Origin: Romanomermis culicivorax
Taxonomy: Eukaryota; Nematoda; Enoplea; Mermithida; Mermithidae
Reading direction: 5' to 3'
Assembly: GCA_963922205.1 (NCBI GenBank)
Contig: CAWUHX010000404.1
Location: forward strand, 124,001-188,000
Length of the DNA stretch: 64,000 nucleotides
Within the stretch, counting starts at the first letter, position 1. Every line of letters begins with the position of its first letter. The notes under the pieces are model-generated. The model searched no databases and had not been told where the DNA came from. It saw only the letters and a program-made list of their open reading frames with translations. Below are positions 43,801-54,359 of the stretch, piece by piece. A program made the translations under genes and the position numbers.

Positions 43801-46800
43801 GTTGGATTTTTTATTCCATCACATTGACTAATTCTCGCTATTCCGAATAAACATTTTTTGTTCATATTTTCAACTCTCCTTTCGCCCGAACTTCCGAAAA
43901 TTTGTGAGGAGATCCTAGTAGATTTTTTTGCTCTAGAATTTTTTCAAAATAACTATGGTTTTTCAAAAGTTGCTTAGGCTTAAGCTTGCGCAGGAAAATT
44001 TTGTTTCACTATAAAACACTGTGTGAAAATATATATTAGCATTGTCAACTGTCAGGTTTTTCTTCTCATATTACGACGTTATTCGGAATACCGATACGAT
44101 CGGGATATCGATACATTCCGGGTAGCGATGATAAGTTCAGTATACAAAGAAGTTTTGTTTTTATTGCATACACTGTTCGGGAAACCGATACGTTCGAGAT
44201 ACTAATACGTACCGAATACCGATACATTCGAAATACCGATACGTTCGGTATACCGATAAACAATCCTTTAGAGAAGCCTCATTTCTGGATAACAACGATT
44301 GGATAGTTTTTTAGCTTGTAAAGCCTTTTTCTTGAAATGCTTCTAAATAATAAAAGATAAAACCAAGTAGTATTTTATATTTTCAAGATTTTCTGCTCGT
44401 TGGATATCGGTATCCCGAACATTCATATCCCAAGTATGTCGTTATACCGAATAATGCATTAACTCTCGGTATCCCGGACATATACAATTTTTTTTCTCAT
44501 CACATTGATCAATTCTAGTTATCCTGTTCATGTTATTGATTCTCATTTTGCCTGAACTTCCCCAAAATTTATGTGGGGCTTAGGCTAAGAGTCAGGCCTA
44601 GGCTGACATTATTCAGGTTACCGATACGTTCGGTCTACAGAAAAATTTTTTTTTTATTGTGAACACTGTTCGGAATCATACCTGGACAAACCCTATTGGT
44701 TCATCTGGTACCAGCCAGCTCAAAAATTTGGTTGGTTGCTGAACCGTACATTTATCACGTACATTTTCAAACATATTTCGGAGTGTACACACTTCTTAGG
44801 ACGTGTCAGTGTAGCCAGAAAACCCGCAAAACCTGAAATTCAGCGAAAAAATTATGCCTGGAACCATGAAAAATCAGGAAATTTGAAATACTAAATTCTG
44901 GTGCGCGTTAAAACGTCAAAATCTCAAAATTTTCATCGCATTCATTGATTCTCTGATTGATTGGTTGACTCCCTGATGATTGGTTGATTTTCTGATTCTT
45001 GTGTTGATTCCATGGTTGAATCGGATTATTGATTGAGTTCTTGGTCATGCGTTTGATTCTCTGATTGATTGGTAGATTTCCAGAATAGTGCGTTGATTCC
45101 CTGGTTGGATTGGGTGGTTGAACGATTTTCTGGTTGGATCGTTTATTGATTCCCTGATTTTTTGGTTGGTTCTCTGATCGGTTGATTGATTTCCTGATTG
45201 GTGTGTTGATTCAATGATTGGATTGGGTGGTCTAATTGATTGGTTGATTCCCTAGTTAGTTAGTTGTTTCTCTGACTCTTTGGTGGCTCATTAAAGCAAC
45301 TTGTGCCTGGTTGGCTCCTTGATTTGCTGCTCAATTTTCATGTTAGTTGGTTCATCGATTTTTTGTGAAGTGCTTCTCTGATTTGTTGGTTAGTTGATAC
45401 CCCTATTGGCTGGTTGATTGATTGATTGTTCCATTATAAGTTGGTTGGTTGGTTTATTTAGTTTTTATTTAGTTTTTAGTGGCTTATGGTCTATCTCAAA
45501 GTCTTCTTTCTCGTTTTTGCTGTTAAAATCAGTTTACACACAAAACATGATTTGATGCTGAGAATTAAGTCATATGATACCGAGGTCACCTCATCTGGTA
45601 CTATGTTGTATCCAGTTGAACCTATTGTCCAAGTACGTTCGAAATGCCCATACATTTCGGATACCGATACGTTCGGTATAGCGATACACAATCTTTCTTC
45701 TAAACCATACGTCGCACAGAACTGTAAATTTGTGAACACAGTAAATAAATTAAGCTCTTTTTGAGTCAAAAAATTTTGCTGTAAGAACTTGTTTAAATGA
45801 TTGTAACGACGGTGCTATTTTTTCAATTTAGGAGCATTTTATGAAAAATAGATCATTGTGCTTGTGTAATCACATTGAACATTCAAGGGCGAATGGTTTG
45901 TTATTTCGACAAATAGGTGTAGTAAATAGAGAACTGATACAAAAATTTAACTATAAAAATTAATTGAAAACTGATAATCTTGTTAGATGATTTTTTGAAG
46001 CCGCAATATGTGTACTTCTGATACACTTTTGAATAATCTATGAATTTGCTAGGCCAGATTGTGTAACTTTTCGAAATGCTCAATAGATAATAAAAGTATT
46101 TTTCGCTTTTCAGGATACAAATGACAATCGACCCACATTTGATAGACGCATATACAACATTTCAATCTTGGAGAATGCCACATACCCTTACAATCTAGCA
46201 CAGCTGAAAGCCATTGATAATGATCGATCCTATTTCAATAGTTTGATCGCGTACCGCATTGTCAACGTGCAGGATAAATTCACCATTCATCCCGAAATTG
46301 GGGTACTATCGTTGTCAGAAAGTGTGAAATTCGGTGAGATAATTATTATTGCTGCTAATATCAGATTATGTAACTTATTTCGTACCATAGAAAGCCACTT
46401 GCAGAAGAAATTTATATATATACTTCTGTTTATTTTGATTTCATGGATTATTTGCTCAATTCCATGCATTATAAAGTAATATTCCATATTTTTTAGACCG
46501 AGAAGCAGCAAATAACCGTCATTATCGATTGAACATTTCGGCCACAGATCAAGGTATTCCATCGAATACCGGTTTTACCATCATTTCCATCAATGTGGTT
46601 GATATCAACGACAAACCTCCCGTATTCAGGGAAAAAAGTCACCATGTGAACGTCAAAGAAGATGCTCGACATGGAAAGATTCTACTGAATTTGACGGCTG
46701 TGGATCCAGATGAGGATGTACATTTGTTTTATTATGTCGCTGGATTCGAAGATGCGAAAACCGAAGGTGGAACTATGGTTGATAGAAACAAGTAAAAGCG

Positions 46801-47829
46801 CTCATAAAGATCCATACATACATACATACATACATACATACATACATACATACATACATACATACATACATACATACATACATACATACATACATACATA
46901 CATACATACATACATACATACATACATACATACATACATACATACATACATACATACATACATACATACATACATACATACATACATACATACATACATA
47001 CATACATACATACATACATACATACATACATACATACATACATACATACATACATACATACATACATACATACATACATACATACATACATACATACATA
47101 CAAACATACATACAAACATACATACAAACATACATACATGTATAAATACACACATAGAAACATAAAATATACATACATAAATACATAAAGGCATAAAACA
47201 TACTTACACAGATAACCACACATCAAAGTTTAATAATATACAAACTTTTTGAGGTACAACTATACCAACCTATTCTCCATACATCCTTTTACCGGTCAGT
47301 TGTCCATCCATGGTTCGTTAGATCGTGAAGTAATGGAAGAAATCACTCTATTGATCAATGTGACTGATCTGGGTGCTCAACTTAACGCTCCACAAACCGA
47401 TCAGGCTAAGGTTCGCGTGGTCTTACTGGACGTCAACGATAATAAGCCAAGTTTTATCGACGATGACCAAGAAATTGCAGATCGACTGCGAAAGGATTCA
47501 ATCCCAGAAAATTTAGCTCCGAGGTCTTTATTATTGACAGTCAAAGCTAAAGATATTGATAAGAATAAGACAGTAGTTTATTCCATGATCGAACATTCAA
47601 GTCGATTGGTGGCGATTGATCCATTCACAGGTGACTAGTATTATTAAGTCATTACTATTAATGATAAAGGACTACTATTATTATTTTGCATATTATTTTT
47701 GCCATTACTTTTTTACCCATTTTCTTATTATTCTTATTTTCATACGTGTTTATTGTTATTCTCATGCATTATTATTATTATTACTATTATTATTATTATT
47801 ATTGTTATAATAATAATAATTATTATTAA

Positions 47830-47867
<38 letters not shown>

Positions 47868-50800
47868 TAATCTTTATGTCTTTATTTAATTTCTTTATTT
47901 CTATTTCTATTTTTTTATTAATCTTTATTTAAGTAATCTTTATGCCGCTCCATTTTGATCGTGGTTTAAGATTTTCATTAGGAATAGACCAGCGAGGAAA
48001 TCGCATCCGCTATTACAATATATGCCGATATCAAGGCAGTGTTTTGTCGATCAATACTATAGGCTCACATTTTTTAGAATGTATATCTAAAACTTCACTG
48101 TAATTCAAAGTCTCTTTTTTAGATAAATAAGAGATATACTTGCAGTGTGTTTTTATGATATGATTAAAAAACGAACAATATCACAAATATTTACTGATTC
48201 GAAAGTATTGACTACTAAGCTTTCATTGTAGAATTTTTTCTTAAAAATTTATCAGATTGTATTTGAGTGACCTCACATATTTTTAAGTTGCAAGCAGCCT
48301 TGGACGAAAAAATACACAAATATATACTGTTCTTGCTTTCAGGTTTTACGAAATTCCAACATTCAAAGAATACTCCTGAACTTTATCTTTTTCTGACATG
48401 GAGATTGTGCACAATGTGAACCTCAGAAAATCTACGTTTTTACAAACTACCCGATCATTTCATTGAATCGAAAGACCCCAGAGCATAGTTTACTGTAAAC
48501 TTTTATTCCCCATTGGCAAGACTACAATACTGTAACCACTTTTCAATTTTCACCAGTGATACTTTAAGAGTACAATGAAAATTATCTACTTGTCAATTTT
48601 TTCAGGAGAAGTAACTAACACTGCGATCATAGATTACGAGACAATCAATTCTATAAATTTCACTGTAATGGCCACGGATTCGGGAATGCCTCCATTAAGT
48701 GCTACCAAGAACTACGTCTTAAAAATTCAGGATCTAAACGACAACGCGCCTATATTCGAAAAATTCAAATATTCCGTTCGAATTTCGGAATATCTACAAC
48801 CGGGTACGGTAATTTTGACCTTGAAAGCTTTCGATTTGGATTCCGGTCCTTTCGGCTCTATTCGATATTTTTTGTCTACGGATAATACGCCCTATTGGTC
48901 CGGAGACGGTCATCGGAAAGAACTGGAAAAGTCGTCCAATTTCGGGCATACGACGAATGAATATTTCCCATTCGAAATCGGTTCCGTCGATGGTAAAATC
49001 AACGTTACCAGGAAATTGGACCGCGAAACGACCGGATTTTATACTTTCACTGTGAAAGCAGTGGACAACTATTCGGGATTGAAAAATAACGATAGTCACG
49101 AAGCATTCGCTACCGTAAGTTATATAAAAAATTTGAGCATGAATTTTTATCTGAAGAAGAAGGAAAGTTGCGACTATCGTTAACTTTGATAATCATGAGG
49201 AATAGAGCTCTTAACGCGAAAATTTGCAGTTTTCTGAGCAGCAGAAACGCCTGAGATTTGACCAAAATTTGATTAAAAATATTCAACAGTTTTTTTAATT
49301 GGAAAATGAACTCTTCATTGCCATTTTCCTAGAAATTCACCAATTTTCTGGGAATCTGTGAAAAAAATTCATGAAGAACCTAAAAATTGAGCGATGAAAA
49401 AATTTAAAAGATTTTCGATTAAGCTATAACAATAAGTTTGTGAATTTTGAAGCTACTTTTTATATATTATATTTGATGAATAATTTTTCTATGATGTGCA
49501 AAATTCCAGAATTTCAAATCTACTCTGTTTACTGTGTATAATGTATCAGTTTTTTGAACCACCCTGTATATTACAACGAAAGCTGCTGATACCAACCCTA
49601 TTACTTCACTTAGGAGAAAATCTGAAAGTGTGAATGTTGGAATCGCTGTACATTCCATTGCACGCATTGACATAAGTAATGTTACATTATAATTATTTTA
49701 TTTGCACTTCCTTTATTTGCATGAAAGCATGGATAATTTCACATATATCTAATCCCAGAAAAAATTGCAGATAAAAACTGATGTAAGCTTCATTTCATAG
49801 AACTATAGTTGATATCAAGAATCTCCTTGATATTTGATATTGATATCAAGAAACTAATCTTCGAAAAAATTATAAGATTAATCACATGAACACTATTCTA
49901 GTTTTTAAAATGAATTAAGGTTTCCTCAGTATGTGTGTTTCAGTGATTCTGATATAAGGTCTCTGTGAAATTTAGATTACTTAGCACATCCATGCAGATT
50001 TAGTAGCCGGTTAACATGTTTAATTCACTTTAACATGTGATCTTCTACAATCTACATGTGAATATCTCGCTGTATTTTAACTGGAATTAGAGCTACCAAC
50101 GTTGAAAATATAAACTTGTTTTCCTAAACATGAATTTATTTTCCGATAATTGCGAATCAATACATTTTTTTTAATGTTGATTGGTCAATCAAATTTTCAT
50201 ACACTCCAAATCATTTCTACCAAAAGATGTGCATGAATCGGCTCGATTTTTTTATTTTTTCAAATTCACATGTAATGTGGCCACGAAAGTTAGATTGCGT
50301 GCTGTGGAATGGATCTTCAACATTCTCGTTTGTCCGTGTAGCTAAAAATTTCATCCTATGATTCCGATTCCGAGTCTTGTGTGAAACACTAGATTACCGA
50401 GCATACAATGCTGTGCGAAGTACAAAGATATTCATTATAAACCCAGCATCTTTTCAGGTCGAAATTTTCATTGCGGACGAAAACGACAACATTCCACAAT
50501 TCGATGTCGGCACTCCTAAAATCTTATCACTCACGGAGAAAAATAAAGCAGGCATGCACATTTTCACATTCCACGCCACAGATTCGGACGATCAGTCTAC
50601 GGGCAATGGTCAAGTCACATACAAAATTTTGAGTATTCATTCGTCGAGAAATTCTTCAGCTAAAATCAAAGGTAAATTATGTTTTCGTCGACGGACAACG
50701 TGTTGATATATAATTACAGTATGTCGAAGATGCAGGAATTATAGCCGCACTTACTTGTAACTTTTCAAAGTATTCATTGCAGTATACCGAATCGAGATAC

Positions 50801-51096
50801 CGCAGTACGCACTCCCATTTTAGCTCAAAATTGTTCAAAATTTTCACAGCCATACAACAACAGTCTACCCGCTTTCAGAACTGTTCGCCATTGACCAGAC
50901 CACGGGTTACCTGAGACTCAACAAGGACTTGACCCAACTCTTCGGCGTCTACGAACTGTTGATCGAAGCCAGCGACTCGGGCACACCGAAACGGTTGGCC
51001 AACAAGTGGACTTTGAAAATCGACGTCCAAGATGTCAATGATAATCCGCCGCAAATTTTGTTCCCGACCAAAGGCTCGTCTTTTTTCATTCCCGAA
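31849..51096 (+). CDS. Large cadherin, N-terminal part (about 11 EC repeats)
   Basis: This is a calcium-dependent adhesion receptor. Twenty exons join in phase to 1317 codons: 31849-31978, 34227-34384, 34447-34518, 34576-34665, 34721-34807, 37236-37502, 38300-38381, 40034-40152, 40209-40409, 40769-40921, 40975-41151, 41224-41291, 42498-42759, 43026-43277, 46114-46333, 46497-46791, 47254-47630, 48606-49114, 50458-50671, 50879-51096. It starts with a signal peptide (MTPLQWILHSAIITFLWI). Eleven EC junction motifs follow: DVNDNAPKF, DVQNNPPKF, DVDDEKPRC, DSNDNVPQF, DDNDNAPKF, DTNDNRPTF, DINDKPPVF, DVNDNKPSF, DLNDNAPIF, DENDNIPQF and DVNDNPPQI. LDRE motifs recur. Junctions 2 and 3 are degenerate and may bind calcium weakly. 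No membrane segment or catenin-binding tail is present, so the gene continues past the window or was cut by the mobile DNA beyond 51097. The subfamily (Fat, Dachsous, classical) cannot be decided from this part. Confidence 0.9.
32182..32828. mobile_element. MITE-like element with CAGGGTG ends
   Basis: The left end is CAGGGTGGTCCAAAAAACGG. The right end is the inverted CAGGGTGCCCAGAAAATTGC. It lies in cadherin intron 1 and has no ORF. The same end word occurs near 49548-49573 on the other strand and, modified, at 22793. Confidence 0.5.
32823..33845. mobile_element. Element with arrays of CCCCTAAAATTT / GGAGCC words
   Basis: It has inverted ends: TGTACCAGGCTTTTTTAG on the left and, inverted, CGTACAAGGCAGGCTTTTTT on the right. 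Both subterminal zones carry several copies of GGCCCCTAAAATTT and GGAGCCATTTGGCTCC-type words. It abuts the previous element in cadherin intron 1. No ORF is present. The short-motif arms recall the other array-armed elements in this window. Confidence 0.55.
35416..36653 (+). mobile_element. Mariner-type transposon
   Basis: This 1238-bp element in cadherin intron 5 has inverted ends of about 22 bp (CGAGGGTATATCCAAAAG on the left, its complement with one change on the right). It is flanked by TA on both sides (35414-35415 and 36654-36655), the target duplication of Tc1/mariner elements. Size, ends and target site together make the call firm. Confidence 0.92.
35580..36540 (+). pseudogene. Mariner transposase, disrupted
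   Basis: Pieces of a mariner transposase occur in order but in different frames. They include an N-terminal helix-turn-helix part (ANGDKAPPEPQ region, about 35670), VTGDEIWIYQYD with the first catalytic Asp (about 36015-36052), FHDDNAPAHS with the second Asp (about 36297) and YPPNSPDTAP with the third (about 36375). Mariner enzymes use a D,D34D triad. Frame changes and stop codons between these blocks mean no full enzyme can be made. Confidence 0.88.
37606..37861. mobile_element. MITE-like element, CTATGGTCTGTTTT family (best copy)
   Basis: The left end is CTACTGTTTTTCATGAAATG and the right end is the inverted CATTTTATAAAAAACAGACT followed by ATAGATT. The copy is about 256 bp long and lies in cadherin intron 6. 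It has no ORF. Confidence 0.65.
39527..39672. repeat. AGCT-rich cluster
   Basis: AGCT occurs nine times in about 145 bp of cadherin intron 7, as CAGCTTAAGCTGCAACTCAG and similar partly palindromic words. The origin is unknown. Confidence 0.4.
41518..42155. mobile_element. Foldback-like element with a TTAGGC core
   Basis: The element fills most of cadherin intron 12 (41292-42497). The left arm (41521-41686) has 11 copies of GACAATTGAGCGCCG (variants CAACTGAGCGCC). The core is a TTAGGC hexamer array (41690-41941). The right arm (about 41960-42152) has 11-12 inverted copies, GGCGCTCAATTGTC. The arms are separated by few other bases: a 19-bp AT segment lies between the core and the right arm. 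There is no transposase. Mobility is inferred from the symmetry and from similar elements nearby. Confidence 0.7.
41690..41941 (+). repeat. Interstitial TTAGGC (nematode-telomere-type) array
   Basis: There are 42 hexamers in unbroken 6-bp phase. Most are TTAGGC; variants are TTATGT, TTATGC, TTATTT, TTAGGT and one TAAGGC. TTAGGC is the telomere repeat of nematodes. The resulting open frame of alternating Arg and Leu is an artefact of the repeat. Confidence 0.95.
42156..42310. repeat. C-tract and T-tract region
   Basis: Runs of C (eight at about 42266-42273, then CCCCCC and CCCCC near 42288-42299) alternate with T-rich tracts just right of the TTAGGC element. On the minus strand these are G runs that might form a quadruplex. 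Confidence 0.5.
43725..44280. repeat. CCGATACGTTCGG-type palindromic repeat cluster, part 1
   Basis: Cadherin intron 14 (43278-46113) carries many degenerate copies of a 17-20-bp unit related to ATACCGATACGTTCGG. The copies are direct at 44080-44260 and inverted (GGTATCCCGAA, ATACCGAATAATG) at 43730-43850. Together they look like arms of another element with short-motif arrays. Confidence 0.6.
44309..44400. mobile_element. Left piece of a split MITE, CTATGGTCTGTTTT family
   Basis: CTTTTTCTTGAAATGCTTCT then AAATAATAAAAG matches the left half of the family member at 37606. The matching right half, including GAGTCAAAAAATTTTGCTG and GCATTTTATGAAAAATAGAT, is found at 45762-45857. About 1.36 kb of other repeats separates the two halves. 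Confidence 0.5.
44400..44670. repeat. CCGATACGTTCGG-type cluster, part 2
   Basis: Further copies occur: GGTATCCCGAACATTC at 44408 and an inverted GGTTACCGATACGTTCGG at about 44615. A TTAGGC-like GGCTTAGGCTAAG lies at about 44578. Confidence 0.5.
44935..45480. repeat. Degenerate GATTGGTTGATT minisatellite
   Basis: About 545 bp is composed of irregular copies of TTGATTCCCTGATTGATTGG with frequent GATTG/GGTTG words. The unit length varies (about 16-30 bp). It lies in cadherin intron 14. Confidence 0.75.
45630..45700. repeat. CCGATACGTTCGG-type cluster, part 3
   Basis: Contains TTTCGGATACCGATACGTTC then GGTATAGCGATACACAATC, nearly the same as 44240-44270 (CGTTCGGTATACCGATAAAC then AATC). Confidence 0.55.
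45762..45857. mobile_element. Right piece of the split MITE
   Basis: The counterpart of 44309-44400. It aligns with 37755-37855 of the intact copy and ends near the inverted terminus. Confidence 0.5.
46813..47101. repeat. (ATAC)n microsatellite, about 72 units
   Basis: A pure tetranucleotide tract of about 289 bp is followed by interrupted copies to about 47160. With its flanks it makes up nearly all of cadherin intron 16 (46792-47253). Open frames of YIHT or CMYV repeats across it are artefacts. Confidence 0.97.
47766..47872. repeat. (ATT)n / (TAT)n microsatellite
   Basis: A trinucleotide tract with a few interruptions (ACT, GTT, an ATA stretch in the middle) in cadherin intron 17. Confidence 0.92.
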
Positions 51097-51755
51097 GTGA
51101 GTCTACAACATTGGAAGGAGTTACTGAGCCTAAGTTTTCTATAGAAAGTTTGTAAATTGGTAATTTAGAAACATGAGTATCGCGTCGTAAATACAATAAT
51201 TTTACTTTGGAGTTTTTCAACTCAAAAATATTGTTGAAAGGTTAGTTGATTTTTTGAGTTGGGAAGTTTTTTTCTGGCATTTTGATCTTTTATTCACAAT
51301 TTTTTGCACATACACTACGATAGACAGGTCTTATTCCTACGAATTTTTCATAGCGAAATCTCATAATGACGTTCTTATAAGTTTGTGAAATATGCCAGGT
51401 TTGTTTTTCATGCATTTTATGGCATTTTTTACGCGGAAGATGCGTGAAACATTTATAGATTCATGAAATGCGTTTTTAAATTATGCATGCAAAATTAATG
51501 AAAAATCAACCAGATTATTAAAATGGACTCATTTTTACAATTAATGTAGTGTATGTGGATGGAATCAACGACTAATGAGTCAACTTCTTTATATAATTGC
51601 AAGTCTGAACATGTCGTATTTATCCATCAATCTTGCCAAGGAGACCGTTTCTATATGGTAAATCACTCCTTAAGACACGATTTCTGAGAGGATTAAGCTT
51701 TGTTGTGATAAGTAAAAAATTAACCCTACCTGCAAACCACATATTTGGTGTAGCT

Positions 51756-53940
51756 TGATGCGCTAGGAACGAAAAGGATATTCATTTCGTCTGAAAATCA
51801 AAACTCGCATGGCTACAGTAAGACGAAATTTGAAAATTTTCGATTTTTTCAATTTTGTCATTTTCTCTCAGAAATCACCATATATACTGCTAAAGCTCAG
51901 AAGGATCAAAAAATTCCTTATACAATAGATAGCTTACGACGTCTTCTACCTGCTGACAAAAAATTACAGAAATTCATGTACTGCTAGAGGGTCGCACAAC
52001 CTGAAGTTTGAACACTATCCTATAATTTTATTTTCTGGAAGTTCCGACCTCTACTGTGAAACGACTAGGGCTTGATAAATTTTTAAAATGAGACAGTAAT
52101 GCAAGTTTCGTATCTTGAGTATTAATAAAAATAAATTAATAATTCGCTGAGCTACAGTATCCCACAGTTTGGAATTTTCACATTTTTTAGCATTTTTCTG
52201 TCTATTTACATGACTTGAGGTGTATCGGCCTAGGCATGAAATAACTTTGTTATTGACTGTGTATTTGATATGGAATACAATTCTCTATAGTGTGGTGTGA
52301 AAATGTTTTTTGAATTTTGTAGTTTACACTTTTTGCGAAGTTTTAAAATGTCAAAAGTGAGACTATAAATATGACGAAAAAGCAAGTTTATCTTCTCAAA
52401 AATGACTATGTGTACTGCTAAAGCCAAAAGCACCCAAAATTTATCTATACGGTGAATATATTACGATGTCTGCTAGTTGCATGCAAAAAATTTCTCTGTG
52501 CAGTGCACCAAGATATGGTACGGCCTGATTTGACTACTAGAATAGGGGATGATGAAATATTCATGCAGCTAGACTGGGCCATGAAAATTCTACCAATCAG
52601 TGGCCGTGAAGATCAATCAAACTGGTATGGCAAGAGAGGGATACCTTGGCATATTACATACATCCTAGCTAATATCAGCAGTTAGCTCCACTCGAAAACT
52701 TACATACATGTATTTGATACACTATCACAAGATCATTGCAATCATCAGCGCAGTCATTGCAATCATCAGCAATACAATACTGTGATACAATACTGCGAGT
52801 CAAACAAGAACTTCCAAACATAGGTCTGGCTTATATCGCCTCAGACAATGCTGGTTGCTATCATGGATCCCACACTTTAGGCTCCATGCAAATAATCTCC
52901 AAGGAATGGGATTGGCAGTTAGATGATGGGATTTTTCTGAACCTCAGTTTGGCAAAGGACCCAGTGATTGTATTGCAGTACTGGTGAAGCAGCGAGTTCG
53001 GCTGTTCATAAGTCAAAATAATAAATGCACCAATCGTAAAATATCCACTGTATAGGGAAATTTTGAGTGTTTTGGCTTTAGCAGTACATATAGTCATTGT
53101 CATGGAGAGAATTCTGCTTTTTCATTATTTTTACAGCTTCATTTTTGACATTTTAAAACTTCGTAAAAGTGTAGACTACAAAATTCAAAAAATATTTTCA
53201 TATCACACTATAGAGCATTGTATCCTGTATCAAATACACGGTCCATAACAAAGTTACTTCATGCCTAGGCCGATACATCTCAAGTCACATAAATAGACAG
53301 AAAAATGCTAAAAAACTTGAAAATTCCAAACTTTGGGATACTGTAGCATGGTGAAATTCATTTTTTAATAAGTTTGGGAATTATATTAATATTCACCATA
53401 CAAAACTTGTATTACTGTCTTATTTTTAAAATTTGTCAAGCTCTATTAGTTCCACAGTAGAGGTCAGAACTTCCAGAAAATAAAATTATAGGATAGTGTT
53501 CAAACTTCAGGTTGTGCGACCCTCTAGCAGTACATGAATTTCTGTAATTTTTTGTCAGCAGGTAGAAGACGTCGTAAGCTATCTATTGTATAATGAATTT
53601 TTTGGTCCTTCTGAGCTTTAGCAGTATATAGGATGATTTTTGTGAAAAAAATGACAAATTTTGTTCTGAAAATTTGATGTTTCATGGACCAGTGTATTCC
53701 TAATAAGTATTTTACACTAATGAATCCTACAGTAACTTGTAGTCCATCTATTGGCCTAACATTGGGTAAATTTTCAGAATATGATGTCTGACATAGGTAA
53801 TGTTGCAAAAATTGAAAGAACTGTATGTCAACAATTGGAAAAATCGAAAATTTTCATTTTTCGTCGTACTGTAGGTATGAGAGTTTTAATTTTCAGACAG
53901 AATGAATATCATTTTCCTTCTTAGTGCATTAAGGCACAAT
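51756..53940. mobile_element. Large inverted-repeat (foldback) element
   Basis: 51756-52470 and 53020-53940 are reverse complements of each other over about 640-715 bp. For example CTGACAAAAAATTACAG at about 51955 has its complement at about 53545, and GTATCGGCCTAGGCATG at 52221 its complement at about 53260. The right arm carries an extra segment of about 190 bp. A 550-bp loop (52471-53019) holds fragments of a transposon-like protein. Each arm contains two related 95-bp blocks that begin ACTGCTAAAGC. A direct repeat GTTGTGATAAGTAAAAAATT lies on both sides (51702 and 53961). It follows the last cadherin exon seen. Confidence 0.8.
52550..52915 (+). pseudogene. Fragments of a transposon-like C2H2 protein (middle part)
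   Basis: Two blocks in different frames, DWAMKILP...DQSNWYGKRGIPWHI (about 52572-52655) and SDNAGCYHGS (about 52840-52870), recall a protein family repeated in several invertebrate genomes. In those proteins, as I remember them, a WxMKFLP...WFGKRGISWH block and a QDNAGCYHSS block precede a C2H2 finger. I have no agreed family name. Frame changes between the blocks make this a relic. Confidence 0.5.
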
Positions 53941-54359
53941 TTCTCTAAGACTCGACCGAGGTTGTGATAAGTAAAAAATTAATCATACCTTGAAAAAAAT
54001 ATTTTGTACACTTTTTTTGCACTGAACAACATATCAGTATTCGTTTGATCTAAAAATCAAAATTCACATTGTAACATCAATCCAAAGGTTCAAATTTTTT
54101 GCAATTTTTGAAATTTTAGGTCACAATCATTGGAGGCCTATAAGTAATCAGCTATACAATGACCATCAATAAAACTTTGTCAGTGAATGTAACAATGTTT
54201 ATTGTATATGCATGACACATATAGATATATGTAGGATCAAAATGATGGTTCACACTACACTTTAAATTTCAATTTTCAGCAGTTGCCAATGACTCAAATT
54301 TACATATTTTTGTACCCCATAAAGTCAAATAATGAGTGTCATTGATTAAACTCCACTAT

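Noticed and set aside
46710-47226. Overlapping frames of YIHT and CMYV repeats on both strands
   Set aside because: They are translations of the (ATAC)n microsatellite.
47616-47932. Leu/Ile-rich membrane-like frames
   Set aside because: They follow from the (ATT)n tract and T-rich DNA.
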